Assembly (NCBI GenBank): GCA_038380435.1
Contig: JAWZYU010000017.1
Span: 19,653,283-19,717,282, forward strand
Origin: Ryuthela nishihirai
Taxonomy: Eukaryota; Arthropoda; Arachnida; Araneae; Heptathelidae
Length of the DNA stretch: 64,000 bases
Direction of reading: 5' to 3'
Part shown: in pieces, positions 24,986-35,530 of the stretch
How positions within the stretch are numbered: the first letter of the stretch is position 1
How the letters are laid out: every line of letters begins with the position of its first letter
Notes under the pieces: model-generated
Databases searched by the model: none
What the model was told of the DNA's origin: nothing
What the model saw: the letters and a program-made list of their open reading frames with translations, nothing else
Program-made: the position numbers and the translations under genes

Positions 24986-25068
24986 ATTAATAATTTTAAC
25001 AATATTTGATAATCTCGGTGTTACCTGTAGACATTTAAACGTCTATAAATCAATGAATGTTTTTGTGG
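24986..25068 (+). repeat. Direct repeat beside the tRNA-like pair, copy 1
   Basis: About 83 bp (aacaatatttgataatctcg ... ctataaatcaatgaatgttt) recurring at 25307-25389 with few differences. It contains the near-palindrome agacatttaaacgtct (agacgtttaaacgtct in copy 2). Direct copies flank oppositely oriented tRNA-like sequences. Confidence 0.85.
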
Positions 25069-25078
25069 AAAAATTTTC

Positions 25079-25156
25079 GCTGACGTAAGGGATTCGAACC
25101 CCTATCTCTCCAGAAACATGCCAGAGTATTCTAACCTGTTGAACTAATGCCATCTG
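25079..25156 (-). repeat. tRNA-like sequence, left member of an inverted pair
   Basis: On the minus strand: catt agttcaacaggttag (A-box-like), anticodon arm tctgg-catgttt-ctgga, and a T arm with ggggttcgaatccc. The acceptor stem is imperfect. Position 33, normally T, is A, which argues against a functional tRNA. Confidence 0.6.
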
Positions 25157-25306
25157 TCTTTTTTCCACTAATAATGACTGTCCTTCTTCCCGTGAATTTT
25201 GAGCGCCTCCATATGACATCTATGATCTCGGGTGGCAACTATTTCTTTTTTAGTGCTCTGAGTAAGATTGATATAAATAATGAAGTCACATCACGCTATT
25301 TAGCGT

Positions 25307-25389
25307 TATTAATGATTTAAACAATATTTGATAATATCGGCGTTACCTGTAGACGTTTAAACGTCTATAAATCAATAAATGTTTTTTGT
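25307..25389 (+). repeat. Direct repeat beside the tRNA-like pair, copy 2
   Basis: Second copy of 24986-25068. It ends immediately before the right tRNA-like sequence. In copy 2 the central 16 bases agacgtttaaacgtct are a perfect palindrome. Confidence 0.85.
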
Positions 25390-25396
25390 GAAAACA

Positions 25397-25473
25397 GCCG
25401 GCATTAGTTTAGCAAGTTAGAACACTCTGACATGTTTCTGGAGAGATGCGGGTTCGAATCCCGTATGTCGGCA
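25397..25473 (+). repeat. tRNA-like sequence, right member of an inverted pair
   Basis: Acceptor halves gccggca and tgtcggc pair over 7 bp (one G-T). The T arm is gcggg-ttcgaat-cccgt. The anticodon-arm loop acatgtt-like centre puts TGT at the anticodon but with A at position 33. The stem is weaker than in the left member. It is therefore a tRNA-derived element rather than a gene, although a tRNA gene caller might flag it as a Thr pseudogene. Confidence 0.6.
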
Positions 25474-25967
25474 AAATTTTTTTCGCAAAAATAGTAATAT
25501 GCACATTTTTCGAATACCCATCAGTTGGAATTTCCAGTGTTCGAGAGTGTTAAGGCGGTAAATAAAAACTCGAAAAGCGACCTGTAGTGGCGGAAAAAAG
25601 CTGGAAAATACCGAATCTTTAAATAAATATTGAAAGCGATCTATTTTTGCTAGAAATTTAAATTTTTGTTCACAGAGTGTAATGATCAGGTGATTTACCC
25701 TAATAGTAATGATTTGTCCCGTTTGGAAAATGAAACTTTTCTGCTTTAAGAGATAAATGAAAAACTTTTTTGCACATTACATGTACTAATAAAATATTAA
25801 CAGTTTATTTTCTCAATTATACAGTAGTTCGAAATCCACTGTCAGAGGGTACTGAAAATGTAAAATAACTAGAAAAACGCATATCGCCTCTGGCACATAT
25901 GGAAATCTCATTTTAATAGAGAATGAAGTTTTTCCTTTGCCTACTTTTTCACTCCATAAAAGTTTTA

Positions 25968-26101
25968 ATTATGAATGTTTGTGTTGTTTTTCCGCTGAGG
26001 TCCCTCCATCCTCATGGACTTTCTACTATGGCGTATAAACTGACAGACTCCTGTCAGACCTCTGTGGCAAGTAGCTGCTTGAGGGGGTATTTATTTTTTA
26101 A
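25968..26101 (+). mobile_element. SINE B body inserted in a 270-bp-family repeat block
   Basis: 5'-truncated SINE B (tgtttgtgttgtttttccgc ... cttgagggggtatttatt). The related block at 41.06-41.76 kb lacks this insertion at the equivalent point (after aaaagttttaatt), so the empty site is visible in the same window. Confidence 0.85.
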
Positions 26102-26159
26102 TGTATGATGGGGAAATGCACATAGTAGTATTTTATTAGTAATTATAAAACATGAAATG

Positions 26160-26960
26160 TGTCTTTTAATTCTTAAACATAAAAGTTGCTTTTCCGTCGC
26201 TCCTTTGAAAATAGTGGGCAGATAATTGATGTCAGTGGGATTTCTACCATAACAGAAACCACGCCGAAATTTTTACCATAAACATGATCTCTGATAATAT
26301 AAATTAAAACTACTTTTGAAAATGCGAATTTCATTTCGTTAGTAACCAACTAATAAAGAGATTTCCAATTATTTCTTAAAACAAAACCGTTCCGTTTCTT
26401 ACTTACCTTGGGCTTAGGGTCAACTCATTGTTATCAATGGAATTTTCAAGACTGCCACATTCCACGACCGAAATTTCAAATTTCTAGCATAACTACATTG
26501 TTTGCAATATTCATTCTAAATTTTTGGAATTTTTCGATTTTTTCCACCGTTAGATGGCGCAATTATAGATTTTGAAAAATTCGCAAAATGCAAATTGTAA
26601 TATTTCATCAATACCTGTTCAACCCAAAAAGAATTTTTTATTTATCTCTAAAAACATACACTTTTCTGTTAAAACAAAGTTGTATTCACCTCCCCCCTGG
26701 GTCTAAAGGTTCAAGTGATTGTTGTCAATTGACTTCGTAACTTTCACATTTCAACACCAAAATTTCAAACTTCTAACATAACTACATCAAATTGGAATAT
26801 TTGTTTGATATTTTGGAATTGTCAAAATTTTCTACCGTTAGAGGGCGCAGTTATAACTTTTGGGAGATTCGAAAAATGCAAATCGTAATATGTCATTAAT
26901 TCCTATTTAACAGAAAAATGATTTTTTATTTATCTGTATAAACAAAAAAGTTCGATGTCT
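26160..26960 (-). repeat. AT-rich repeat with about 270-bp period, three units
   Basis: Each unit reads gaaatttcaaatttctagca, then ttttccaccgttagatggcg, then aatatttcatcaatacctgt and ends attttttatttatctctaaa. The three units have diverged from each other. Opposite-strand units occur to the left (24.64-24.97 and 25.72-25.83 kb). The conserved core taccgttagagggcgc recalls a domain present in every copy in the window. Confidence 0.8.
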
Positions 26961-27219
26961 ACAGATGGTCAGACAACAAAGTGAAATTATATCTTTTTAA
27001 AAAACAAAAACCCTAAAATTTACTTTTCCTTTTTTTAGCTGTTTTGTAAACTGTTTCCAATCATGAACACTGAAATCTGTATCAATATTACCGTACCCTT
27101 TTCCGGTATACTAAGTACCGTGCAATACCATTCAGCTAATGCACGATAAACAATCCGAACGATGACAAAACATGGCGTCCAATTTTGAGATGGCCAACCT
27201 CTACCTATACAGGGCCTCT

Positions 27220-27880
27220 AGTCCTACCTAACCATGACAGAATCCTCACCTTCAATAACCTTACCATTTTGATCCTTCAATCCTTATGTGCCTGTCTGTT
27301 TCTTTCCACACAAAACATCGGGAACAACTCCCTGTTATATGCTATTTATCTGCTTCCTCTGCAGCCAAGTTATCAAGCCAAAGATTCTTATCACCTTCTA
27401 ATTGATCCTTTACACGTTCATTAAGCTCTTTGTAATGCTGTCGGAGGTGTTGATTCCTGCAATTCCTACTTTCAAAAATAAGTTCCATAGCCTTATTAGT
27501 CAAATACTTTTGTCTCCTCTGTTCCTTTTTACCCACAATAGTACTGTTAGTTTGAAGAAAAGCATGTTAAACTGGTTCTATTCTTTTTAAACTACAGTAG
27601 TATTCAAACCACTACTGTCATAATGACAGTGTAGCTGATCATAGTATGCTTTGGACATATCTGGATTTTTCAAAGCTTCAATGTTAAAGGTAATTCTCTT
27701 AACCTTAGCAAAACATTTCTTAAACTTCAGTTGTAAGACACTTTTGACCAGGTAATAGCCAGACCCAATATCGGCTCCCCTACATGATTTGGTATTTCTA
27801 ATCGCACTAGCCCATTTGCTATTAATTAATATAGAATTAATCATGTTTTGATGCAACCCATCAGGTAAAACCCATGTTTA
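27220..27880 (-). mobile_element. Old diverged fragment of the same RTE-like LINE
   Basis: Minus-strand pieces read INSILINSKWASAIRNTKS, KKEQRRQKYLTNKAMELIFE and RVKDQLEGDKNLWLD. These match the junction of endonuclease and linker in copies 1 and 2 but with many substitutions and frame changes. It covers only the middle of the element and is much older than the other two. It preserves the eight bases missing from copy 1. Confidence 0.8.
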
Positions 27881-28041
27881 TTTATAAATATCTGTAATGG
27901 TCTGTAAATGGTAGATAGGCATACACTGGAAGGACAGCTGTATAGCAATCCCCAGTCATGATGCACAGAATTGGCCAAGCCTAGCACCTAGTGTCCGACG
28001 CCACCATCACGTGGTGCAGAACATTAAATAAATAATAATAA

Positions 28042-28305
28042 ATATAAAAATCCCCTCGAGCAGCTGCTTGCCACAGAGGTCAGGAGCCTATCAGTTTATG
28101 TGCCATAGTAGAAGGTCTGAGAGGATTGCAGGACCTCAGCAGAAAAACGACACATACATCCATGCCTTACCTGGGGATATATATATATATACATCCATCC
28201 CTTACCCGGGGGTATATATATATATACATCCATCCCTTACCCGGGGCTCTAACCCAGGTCCCTTAGATCAGTAGCCAAGCATGCTAACCCTCGGCCATGG
28301 GACGG
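28042..28305 (-). mobile_element. SINE B copy with 35-bp internal triplication
   Basis: Minus orientation. Tail at 28048 (cccctcgagcagctgcttgc), head ending near 28305 (ctcggccatggg). Segment catccatgccttacctgggg recurs at 28157, 28192 and 28227 (period 35), each followed by a TA run. Confidence 0.88.
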
Positions 28306-28739
28306 CATTGTATCTTCAAATGTGGTATTCTCTTCTGGAAGGGAAAGAAAGGGAAGTGCTGCTAGATCAGCTTAGCCTACTGATCAGCGTAGGCTACTTT
28401 TTTACCTATCTTCCTATTGATTTTGACTCTGACACTTGTCAGTTAGTCAGTTTGTCGGATTGTGAATTTGACAAAACGTTGTTTCACCATATCTTTCGAA
28501 TGCTGTGGAGAAACATAATGATTTATGTGCCAAATGATATTTACCTCCCCCAATATAAAAGGTGAAATGTGGAAACTATTCTTAAGCTATATTCTTAGAA
28601 TGTGAAGGCCAAAAGTAACAAACTATGTCTCAAATGAAAGCTTGTGACGTGGGGAATGTCGTAGACTCCTGCGTACACTATTCAAAATTGACACCCATGC
28701 TTTCTTCCTCCTAAAAAAGGGGGAAATGAAAATTATTGT

Positions 28740-28930
28740 TCCCCTAAGCCGAGTGGTTAGTGCTATTGGCTACTGATCTAAGGCACCTGGGTTTGAGCCC
28801 CGGATAAGGCGCGGATGTTTGTATTGTTTTCCAGCTGAGGTCCAGCTATCCTCACAGACCTTCTACTATGGCGTATAAACTGGCAGGCGCTTGTCAGACC
28901 TCAATGGCAATTAGCTGCTTGAGGGGGTTA
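28740..28930 (+). mobile_element. SINE B copy
   Basis: Complete: cctaagccgagtggttagtg, gggtttgagccccggataag, body to tagctgcttgagggggtt. Confidence 0.85.
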
Positions 28931-28977
28931 AACGAATTAAACGATTCAACTTGTGTAAGTAGAATGCTTAATATCTA

Positions 28978-29100
<123 letters not shown>

Positions 29101-29117
29101 TTAGATTTTAGTCGTAA

Positions 29118-29381
29118 TCTGCAGACAATCTTTCCATAAGCAGAAATGTAAAACCCGATCTGTACCTCCACCAAATCTATGGAAGATCAAGAATCCCTGA
29201 AGTTCTGCGCAAAAGAATTTTTACAGCTAAATTTAAAACTAACATTAATGACTTGACTGAGATTGCTCCATACATATGTTGGGATTTATTCACCTTTCCA
29301 GAAAATATGATCATTCAGAAGATTGGAAATTATATCAGACTCTCTGATAGATTCGTTAAAAGCTGTCAACTGCAGTTTTAA
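29118..29381 (+). other. Unassigned open stretch, possible terminal exon just upstream of transketolase
   Basis: A frame of 87 codons open from a TAA at 29115 to a TAA at 29379, with no ATG at its head. A possible splice acceptor (tctgcag, AG at 29123-29124) lies at its start. The translation (ISRNVKPDLYLHQIYGRSRI onward, ending SCQLQF) is not low-complexity and not one of the repeats recognised here. Family unknown. It ends about 250 bases before the transketolase ATG, so it could be the last exon of an upstream plus-strand gene or a chance open frame. Confidence 0.25.
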
Positions 29382-29631
29382 AACCCGCCTTCCATCTTTA
29401 TATTGAAAATATTAATCGTTCCTGAGCCATTACATCAAGATTCCTGAAAAAAATTAGTACAGAAGTATTTTGCCGCTGGTGGCGAACATCGCCGAAAGTA
29501 ATTGGACTGTTTCTACGAGTCCTGCTTCCTGAACTTTTGCTTTTCGTATCACTTGTTAAGGAAGGAAAGAAGGTTATAATTGCGGATAAATTACTTTTGC
29601 TCGCTGCTTTTAAACTAACTGTAAATTAGTA

Positions 29632-29738
29632 ATGGGGGATTATCATCGACCTTCCACGAAAACTCTTCAAGACCTGAAAGATATTGCTAATAGGTTAAGA
29701 ATTCTTAGTATAAAAGCAACTAACGCCAGCAATTCCGG
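29632..29738 (+). CDS. Transketolase, coding exon 1 (residues 1-35 plus two bases of codon 36)
   Basis: Transketolase (EC 2.2.1.1) is a cytosolic, thiamine-diphosphate and divalent-metal dependent homodimer of the non-oxidative pentose phosphate pathway. It moves two-carbon ketol units between sugar phosphates. This exon begins at the ATG followed by [16 protein letters not shown], which aligns with the N-terminus of animal transketolases (M-x-x-Y-H-x-P...LQxLKDxANRLRIxSIxAT). It ends NASNS-GG before a consensus donor gtaagt at 29739. The split codon GG|A gives Gly36 when joined to exon 2. The start is chosen because its length matches the family start, so catalytic residues keep the human numbering. 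The gene continues past the window, so the protein is only seen to residue 209. TKT orthology is likely, but a paralogue cannot be excluded from the N-terminal third. Confidence 0.93.
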
Positions 29739-31104
29739 GTAAGTACCGGTGCTCGGACTCGCCATGTGCATGTGAAATGTATTATTGAATAGTAGAGTAA
29801 CACAGGGATAATATACTTTTAACATGGGACTCGTGAATAGCTAACTTTTCATGATTGTGTATATTGTTTTTCCGTTCCGTTAGAAAAGGGAAAAAAAAAC
29901 AATCTTTGTAAATATTCAGTTTCTTTGATCATACCTTATTTGAAAAGTAACCCGTAGCAGGGAAAAAGGAGGAGAAAGTAGTATGAAATATATGTAATTA
30001 GAATTGTTTAAAAGTTCGTATAGTTGATCAGCTGCGAGATATTTGGGTTTAATATCCTATTTCTATAACGTTTCATATTTATAAAGTAATACAAAAGAGA
30101 ATTTTCACATTTCTGATTCAACAGTTATTCTAATTTCTTTTTAGTACTGTCGTGTCAGCAGCAGCAAGGCCATGACAGTCAGTTTCGCATCTAGTGCAAG
30201 TGAGGGGTGTACGCACCCAAATCAACCCTATTGAACAGTTAATTTTTGCATGTAATAATAAAATAAAAAATAACTATGCAATAACTTGACACTGCACCTT
30301 AAGTTTGCACCTGAGATAGATTCCTTAGTGGCACCATTGAATAGCAGTGAGAGTTATATGTGTACATTTGATTTCAAACTGCAACCTTTATTTCTATAAA
30401 ATTCAAATGTTCCTGCATTTGATAAAGTTGCATGGTTTAAAATTTGAAAATTTAAATTTTGAGGTTTTTGTCTTAGTGGACATGACCTTTTGAGATCAAA
30501 AGTAATTGTTCTGGCTTGAACGATTTCCTTATTGTGTAGAATTGTTTTACTGGTGTCTACAGTATATATATACTCACTGTATTTTTTTTTAATTTGACTT
30601 TTATTTCACCAGGGATAATTTTATCTACATTTTGGTGCTAATGTACAGTACTAGCATAGCTATTAGAGAAACTTATTCCAGTGTAGAAACAGGCAAAATC
30701 TCCCTGGCAGAATAAATAGGAAATATTATAAATGCTGCAGTCCACTATATAGACTTTTTTTTTTAAATTAGCAGGTACATATCACATAGGAACAAATTTT
30801 TACCCTCATTTGAATGTATTAGGGATGTGTTGCCAATCACTTAACAAATAAGTTCACTACGTGTAAGAAAAACTGAAGGGATAAAATTGTTTTTTATTGA
30901 GCTGAATAGGGATTCATTAATTGTGTTTTTTGTTCATTTCTTATTACTATATATCATTCCATGTAAGTCAACCCATAAAGCACAAAAGTTTTTTTTTTAA
31001 ATAACTTCTTCTAAATCTTATTTTGAAGTAACTAATGAAAAGAAATAGATCATATTACATACCAAAGAAAAAAAATAAAATAGAATATGGTTAATAAAAT
31101 AATA

Positions 31105-31250
31105 AAAAACTGAAAAAAAGAATTTTAAGCATGAAAAACTTATTACAGTTTCCTTTGTAAAGATGTGTAAAATAATATAAAACTGAAAAAAAGAATTTTA
31201 AGCATGAAAAACTTATTACAGTTTCCTTTTTAAGGATGTGTAAAAAATCA
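31105..31250 (+). repeat. 73-bp tandem duplication
   Basis: tgaaaaaaagaattttaagc at 31111 recurs at 31184, with the following cttattacagtttccttt and gatgtgtaaaa also repeated. Two copies. Confidence 0.85.
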
Positions 31251-31352
31251 CGTTTTACACTTGAAAGATTAAAAGTACAAAAAATGTAAAATCATCATAT
31301 ACACTGAGTATAAAAGATTTATATTCATTTCAGTATATTTTTTTAAATTAGG

Positions 31353-31692
31353 TAGCCTGCAGTTCCCAGGTTGGTTCCCTGGTTGGCCAATGTTGAGATT
31401 TTTCTCCATATAACCCCCCCCCCACCACCACCACCAAGTCAGTAGGAGACACTGATGGGCTTGGAAATTAGAAAGGTTGTTGTCCATATTGGGTTGGATG
31501 TTTAGCCGTGGTCCCATGTGCAGGAGAGCCATCCCCTGTGCATATTTAAGAACACACTGGATGGCCTTGATAGGAGGCTGTTGTCTGTCTCCTAACAGCT
31601 GTCCAGTGGGTCCCCTCCCCCAACTTTCTCTGTGACCTGGCCATTTAACACGTGTGCAAAAAAGTGTCACTAGAGAAGAAAAATAACCCAAC
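31353..31692 (+). mobile_element. SINE A copy, head truncated
   Basis: Begins within the head (cctgcagttcccaggttgg) and runs through the body to aaaataaccca. C-rich and CCA-repeat slippage occurs at 31407-31436. Lies in intron 1 in sense orientation. Confidence 0.8.
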
Positions 31693-32278
31693 TTGTTCGA
31701 CATCTGCTGCAACATAGGATTAAAATTGCTAGTTTTAAATGTGATTAGGCAATTTTATCCTTAAATAATTGTTTTTCTCTGCAAATTCTTTAAATAGGTA
31801 GTTCAATACTCCATATGTTCCAACTTATTTTAAGTAGCAGTTTAATTATTTCAGGTTTTCTAAATGCATTTAAAGAGTATATACTTAATATTTTTAGGAA
31901 CAGAGCTGGAGCTGTTATCACTGAAATTACCATATAAAGTTTCTTAACCTTCCATGGGAAATCACACAACAAAAAAAGAGATTATCTTTGGTTTTCAATA
32001 CATGCAGATAAAATCAATAAAAAACAAGCATTAGCAAAAGTGTTTAACTCTCCAGAAGTGGCATGGAATGATAGAAATAAAGAGGTGGAATCGGTCTCCC
32101 AACCAATTATGCAAAAATATTCTCCAAAAGTTTACAATAAATAAATGGTAAAGAAATTTGAAATAAACTTTGTTTTTGTTTATTTTATGATAATTTAGTT
32201 AAAAAAACTCTGATTTTTTTAAAAACAAATCTGACAGATCATATGTCACTTCTAGAAAGTTAAAGAATTAGTGCAATA

Positions 32279-32648
32279 TTGGGTTGTTTTACTTCTGAGT
32301 GACACTGTTTTAAACACAATAGGCTAAATGGCCAGGTCACAAGGACCCCAAAGACTCAGAGAAGGTGGGAAGGGGACCCATTGGGACAGCTGTTGGCAGA
32401 CAGATGGTAGCCTCCTATCAAGGCCATCCAGTGTGTTCTTTAACATGCACAGGGTATGGCTCTCCTGCACAAGGAGCCATGACTTAATGTCCCATTCGAT
32501 GGATGGCAGCTTTTCCAAGTCCATCAGTGTCCCCTACTGACCATGGGCAGGGCAGAGTGTTTACCTGACCATGGCAGGGCAGAGAGATAAATCTCAATGC
32601 TGACCTAGCTGGGACTCGAACCTGGGAACTATAGATTATGAGCCTGGA
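32279..32648 (-). mobile_element. SINE A copy with internal 30-40-bp duplication
   Basis: Minus orientation. Tail at 32279 (gggttgttttacttctgag), head near 32610-32648 (gactcgaacctgggaacta). The segment tgaccatgggcagggcagag near 32539 is repeated at about 32568, a duplication not found in other copies. Confidence 0.82.
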
Positions 32649-33000
32649 GTGTGATATTGAATTGATATGCTAGTAGTGTGGTGGAGAAGGGTCAACTCAA
32701 TCCAGTAGATGTGGTAAACACTGCATCAGGGCACCCTTGACAACACATTATCTTCAAAATATCTGAAAAGTACAGCACTGAAGACTGACAGCATTGGGGC
32801 ACAAATGTACTTTGATCTGGTCCTGGGTGCGAGAATAAACTCCTTTTTTTTTTTTAAATACAAATATCCAGAACATATTCAGTCAAACCTTAAAAAAGGC
32901 TTTTAATAATTAAATATGAAAATCCAACACAATTATTACATGACACTAATAATATTTTTATAATATATTTGTAATATTAAATAATATAGCCGCATATTTT

Positions 33001-33372
33001 AGGAGTTATCTCAGTCAATAGCATACCTAATTCTTAATCTGCAATTCCCATGTTAGTCTCACCTGTGCCAGCATTAAGGTTTATCTCCACTAAACCCCCA
33101 CCCAGCCTTAGAAAGGGAACACCAGTGGGCTTGGAAAAGCCACTGTCCATTGGATGGGATGTTCAGTGTGGCCCCATGTGCAAGAGAGTCATACCCTGTA
33201 CACATTAAAGAACACATTGAATGGGCCTTGACGAGAGGCTTCCATTTGTTTTCTAACAGCTGTCTAATGGGTCCCTTCCCCCAAATTACCCTGAACCTTT
33301 GGAATCCTTGTGACCTGGCCATTTTTACCCATTGTGGACAAAAAAGTGCTGCTGAGAGGTAAAACAACCCAA
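33001..33372 (+). mobile_element. SINE A copy
   Basis: Complete but worn: head gagttatctcagtcaatagc, body gatgggatgttcagtgtggc, tail ggtaaaacaaccca. Third SINE A in intron 1. Confidence 0.8.
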
Positions 33373-33920
33373 CATATATTTTGATATATTGATTGAATAT
33401 GTTTACCTTATCGGGTTTTGAAACTTGACTGAAATGATCATGCTATGAATTAGCACCCTCTATTGTTAGGTATAAACTGATAGTTCTATTTGATGTTTGT
33501 TGGCTATTATATAACATGGTGTTTGTCATACCTTACTGTACTAATGCCAAGTAACTTCAAGATGTTTCCATTTAAGTTTGTTGCCATTTGAGTAAGGTAG
33601 ACTTATAGGGTGAGTGCTAGCAAAAGTAAATTCTATGTTGAGTGTGCTGTGATATATGATAAATATTATGCTGAATATTTTAAATGAAATTTTTTTTTTG
33701 TTTTTTGCTGGCTTATGTGAATGAAATTTTTTGCTGAAATATTTTGCTGGCTTATGCGAGCACATTGCAGCACACCTCAGGTTTTTCAAAAGAATTTCTC
33801 AGAGTTTCAAACTCTGAGAAAAGGAAATTAAAGGAAATTTAAACAAGAAAGCAATTGTGAATTAAGATGCCACAATGTAAAATGTGTGATTTCAACATTT
33901 TTTTATTCTGCTTTAGTTAA

Positions 33921-34120
33921 CCCTGAAAGCAGTGAGTTTAAGAAAGCAATTCAACCTCACAACTTCACCTTTGAAGTAATTAGTGAACAGAAATAGATCC
34001 TTTAATTTTAAACAATAAAATATAAAAAAAAGTGGAAACAATCAGCATAAAAAGAATGTTTCAGCCCTATTTATTAGGATTTTTAAAAAAGTGAAAAATC
34101 ACCTTCCTCTGTTTTAAGGG
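33921..34120. mobile_element. 200-bp TTAA-flanked MITE
   Basis: Left end ccctgaaagcagtgag and right-end complement cccttaaaacagagga share about 11 of the first 14 bases, with TTAA on each side (33917-33920, 34121-34124). Its interior resembles sequence at 31.0 kb (gaagtaactaatgaaaagaaatag) and in the 44.4/49.7-kb repeats, so these may be one family. Confidence 0.6.
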
Positions 34121-34147
34121 TTAAGTAATTTGCTTATGCCAGTTTAA

Positions 34148-35349
34148 TAAGCACATTGGACAAAAAAAAATTAATCTCCCTCCACCATAGACATTAGCAT
34201 TGATACACTGTTGCAATGCAGCACTATATAGAGGCATGTAATCTGTGTGGTCTGTAGTGTCATCAGTCCCAGCAGAGTGCCAGTTACATATTGTTCCTGC
34301 CATGAATCATGAGTCTGAAGCAAGAGTGACTAAGTAGCAAAAGGGTGTTATTGCATTTGATAGGGCTAAAGGACATGCTGTGAAGAAAGTAGCCAAATTT
34401 GCCACTATTTTGAAACTAACAGTCCAACTAGTATATAAACAGTGGTTACATCCATTATGAATACTACAAGTCAGTGCTCACAGACAGGGACCACCAATGA
34501 GTATCATGGCTAGTGACTGCAAACTGATTTCAAACCAGACAGTTAATGAAGAACCACATCAGCCTATGTCAGAAAGAACATTTTAAAGGGAATTTCATTA
34601 CATTGGTATTTTGGAGCAGAGTACCTCTGAAGAGATCTATGCTAAAGGCTGCACATAAAGCAGTATGGTTGCAATGAGCTAAGTATATACATTGGGCTGC
34701 AAACAACTGGGAAATCATTGTCTTGTCAGAGGAGTCTCATTTCTGTCTGTATTCTAATAATGCAAAGCAGAGAGTGCATTGCAGGTATAATAAAGCCTTT
34801 CATCTGGACTGTGTCCAAGGTGTTATTCAAGCTGGAGGTTGTTCTGTGATGTTCTGGGGATTCTTTACTTACCACGAGGGTAGGCCATTAGGTGAGGTAT
34901 CTATCCATTTAAATCGGGAAGGCTATATACAGACTGTATGACCTGGTTCTTTTGTACTTCATGTGAAGGAAGAACACAACATAGGTACTCCAATTTTGCA
35001 GGATGACAACTGTAGGGACACACAAGCCAAAACTGTGACTGGCACAAGGAGCATGAGGTAACATTGGTACACTTCATCCGACTCACAAAATCACCAGATG
35101 TAAATCTCATCGAAAACTTTTGGGACTATCTGGATGCAGAGAACTGAAAAGGGCATCCATGTAATCTAGCTGAACTATAACTGCTATTATTGGAGGAGCA
35201 GGCTAGAATTGATGTAAACCATATCCAATGACTGGTGGAGTCCATAGTACCTAACAGGATTGCTGCTATAATTCATGTGAAGGGAGATATTACACAGTAT
35301 TAGGTGAGAAATTACAGAAGTGGCTAATTGTTTTGTCATGTGAGCTTAT
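34148..35349 (+). pseudogene. Tc1-type element remnant with degenerate termini
   Basis: Plus-strand frames give WEIIVLSEESHFCLYSNNAK (first catalytic Asp replaced, usual form SDESRF), GGCSVMFWGFFTYHEGRPLG, and QDDNCRD followed later by KSPDVNLIENFWDYLD. Left sequence ataagcacattggac (34148) and right-end complement ataagctcacatgac resemble each other and probably are worn inverted repeats. Many stops are present. It belongs to the SIMVWG/PLNPIEHLWD class of animal Tc1 elements. Confidence 0.8.
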
Positions 35350-35412
35350 ATTGCAAGCAGATATATAGTATAAAATAATAAACACATAATGTAATTATAT
35401 CCTGTTCTTCAG

Positions 35413-35530
35413 ACATCCAACATCATGTTGTTCAATGGCAGAAATCATGTCGGTTCTTTTCTTCAACACAATGCGATACAAGGTGCAAGAGCCAAGAGAT
35501 CCATCAAGTGACCGATTTGTACTCTCCAAG
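35413..35530 (+). CDS. Transketolase, coding exon 2 (completes Gly36; residues 37-75)
   Basis: The exon follows an acceptor ttcttcag and encodes [20 protein letters not shown] and on through RFVLSK. It ends at a gtatta donor at 35531 in phase 0. His37 is the conserved active-site histidine in the GHPTS motif of all transketolases. The AEIMSVLFF helix and the NDRFVLSK-type stretch before GHAAP are family hallmarks. An ATG-initiated reading from 35435 would lose His37, so the upstream bases are clearly exonic. No frame break is seen. Confidence 0.95.

Larger units (their letters stand above)
29739..35412 (+). other. Transketolase intron 1
   Basis: GT-AG intron of 5674 bp interrupting Gly36 (phase 2). 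Contents recognised are a tandem 73-bp duplication near 31105-31250, three SINE A copies (31353, 32279, 33001), a TTAA-flanked MITE (33921-34120) and a Tc1 remnant on the plus strand (about 34148-35349). The rest, including 29740-30950 and 31700-32270, is AT-rich sequence in which nothing further was recognised. Confidence 0.9.

Noticed and set aside
25397..25473. Candidate tRNA-Thr(TGT) gene
   Set aside because: Position 33 is A instead of T, the anticodon stem has weak pairs, and it belongs to an inverted repeat. Treated as tRNA-derived.
28281..28565. 94-codon plus frame upstream of transketolase
   Set aside because: It starts inside a SINE B head and shows no known motif, so probably chance.
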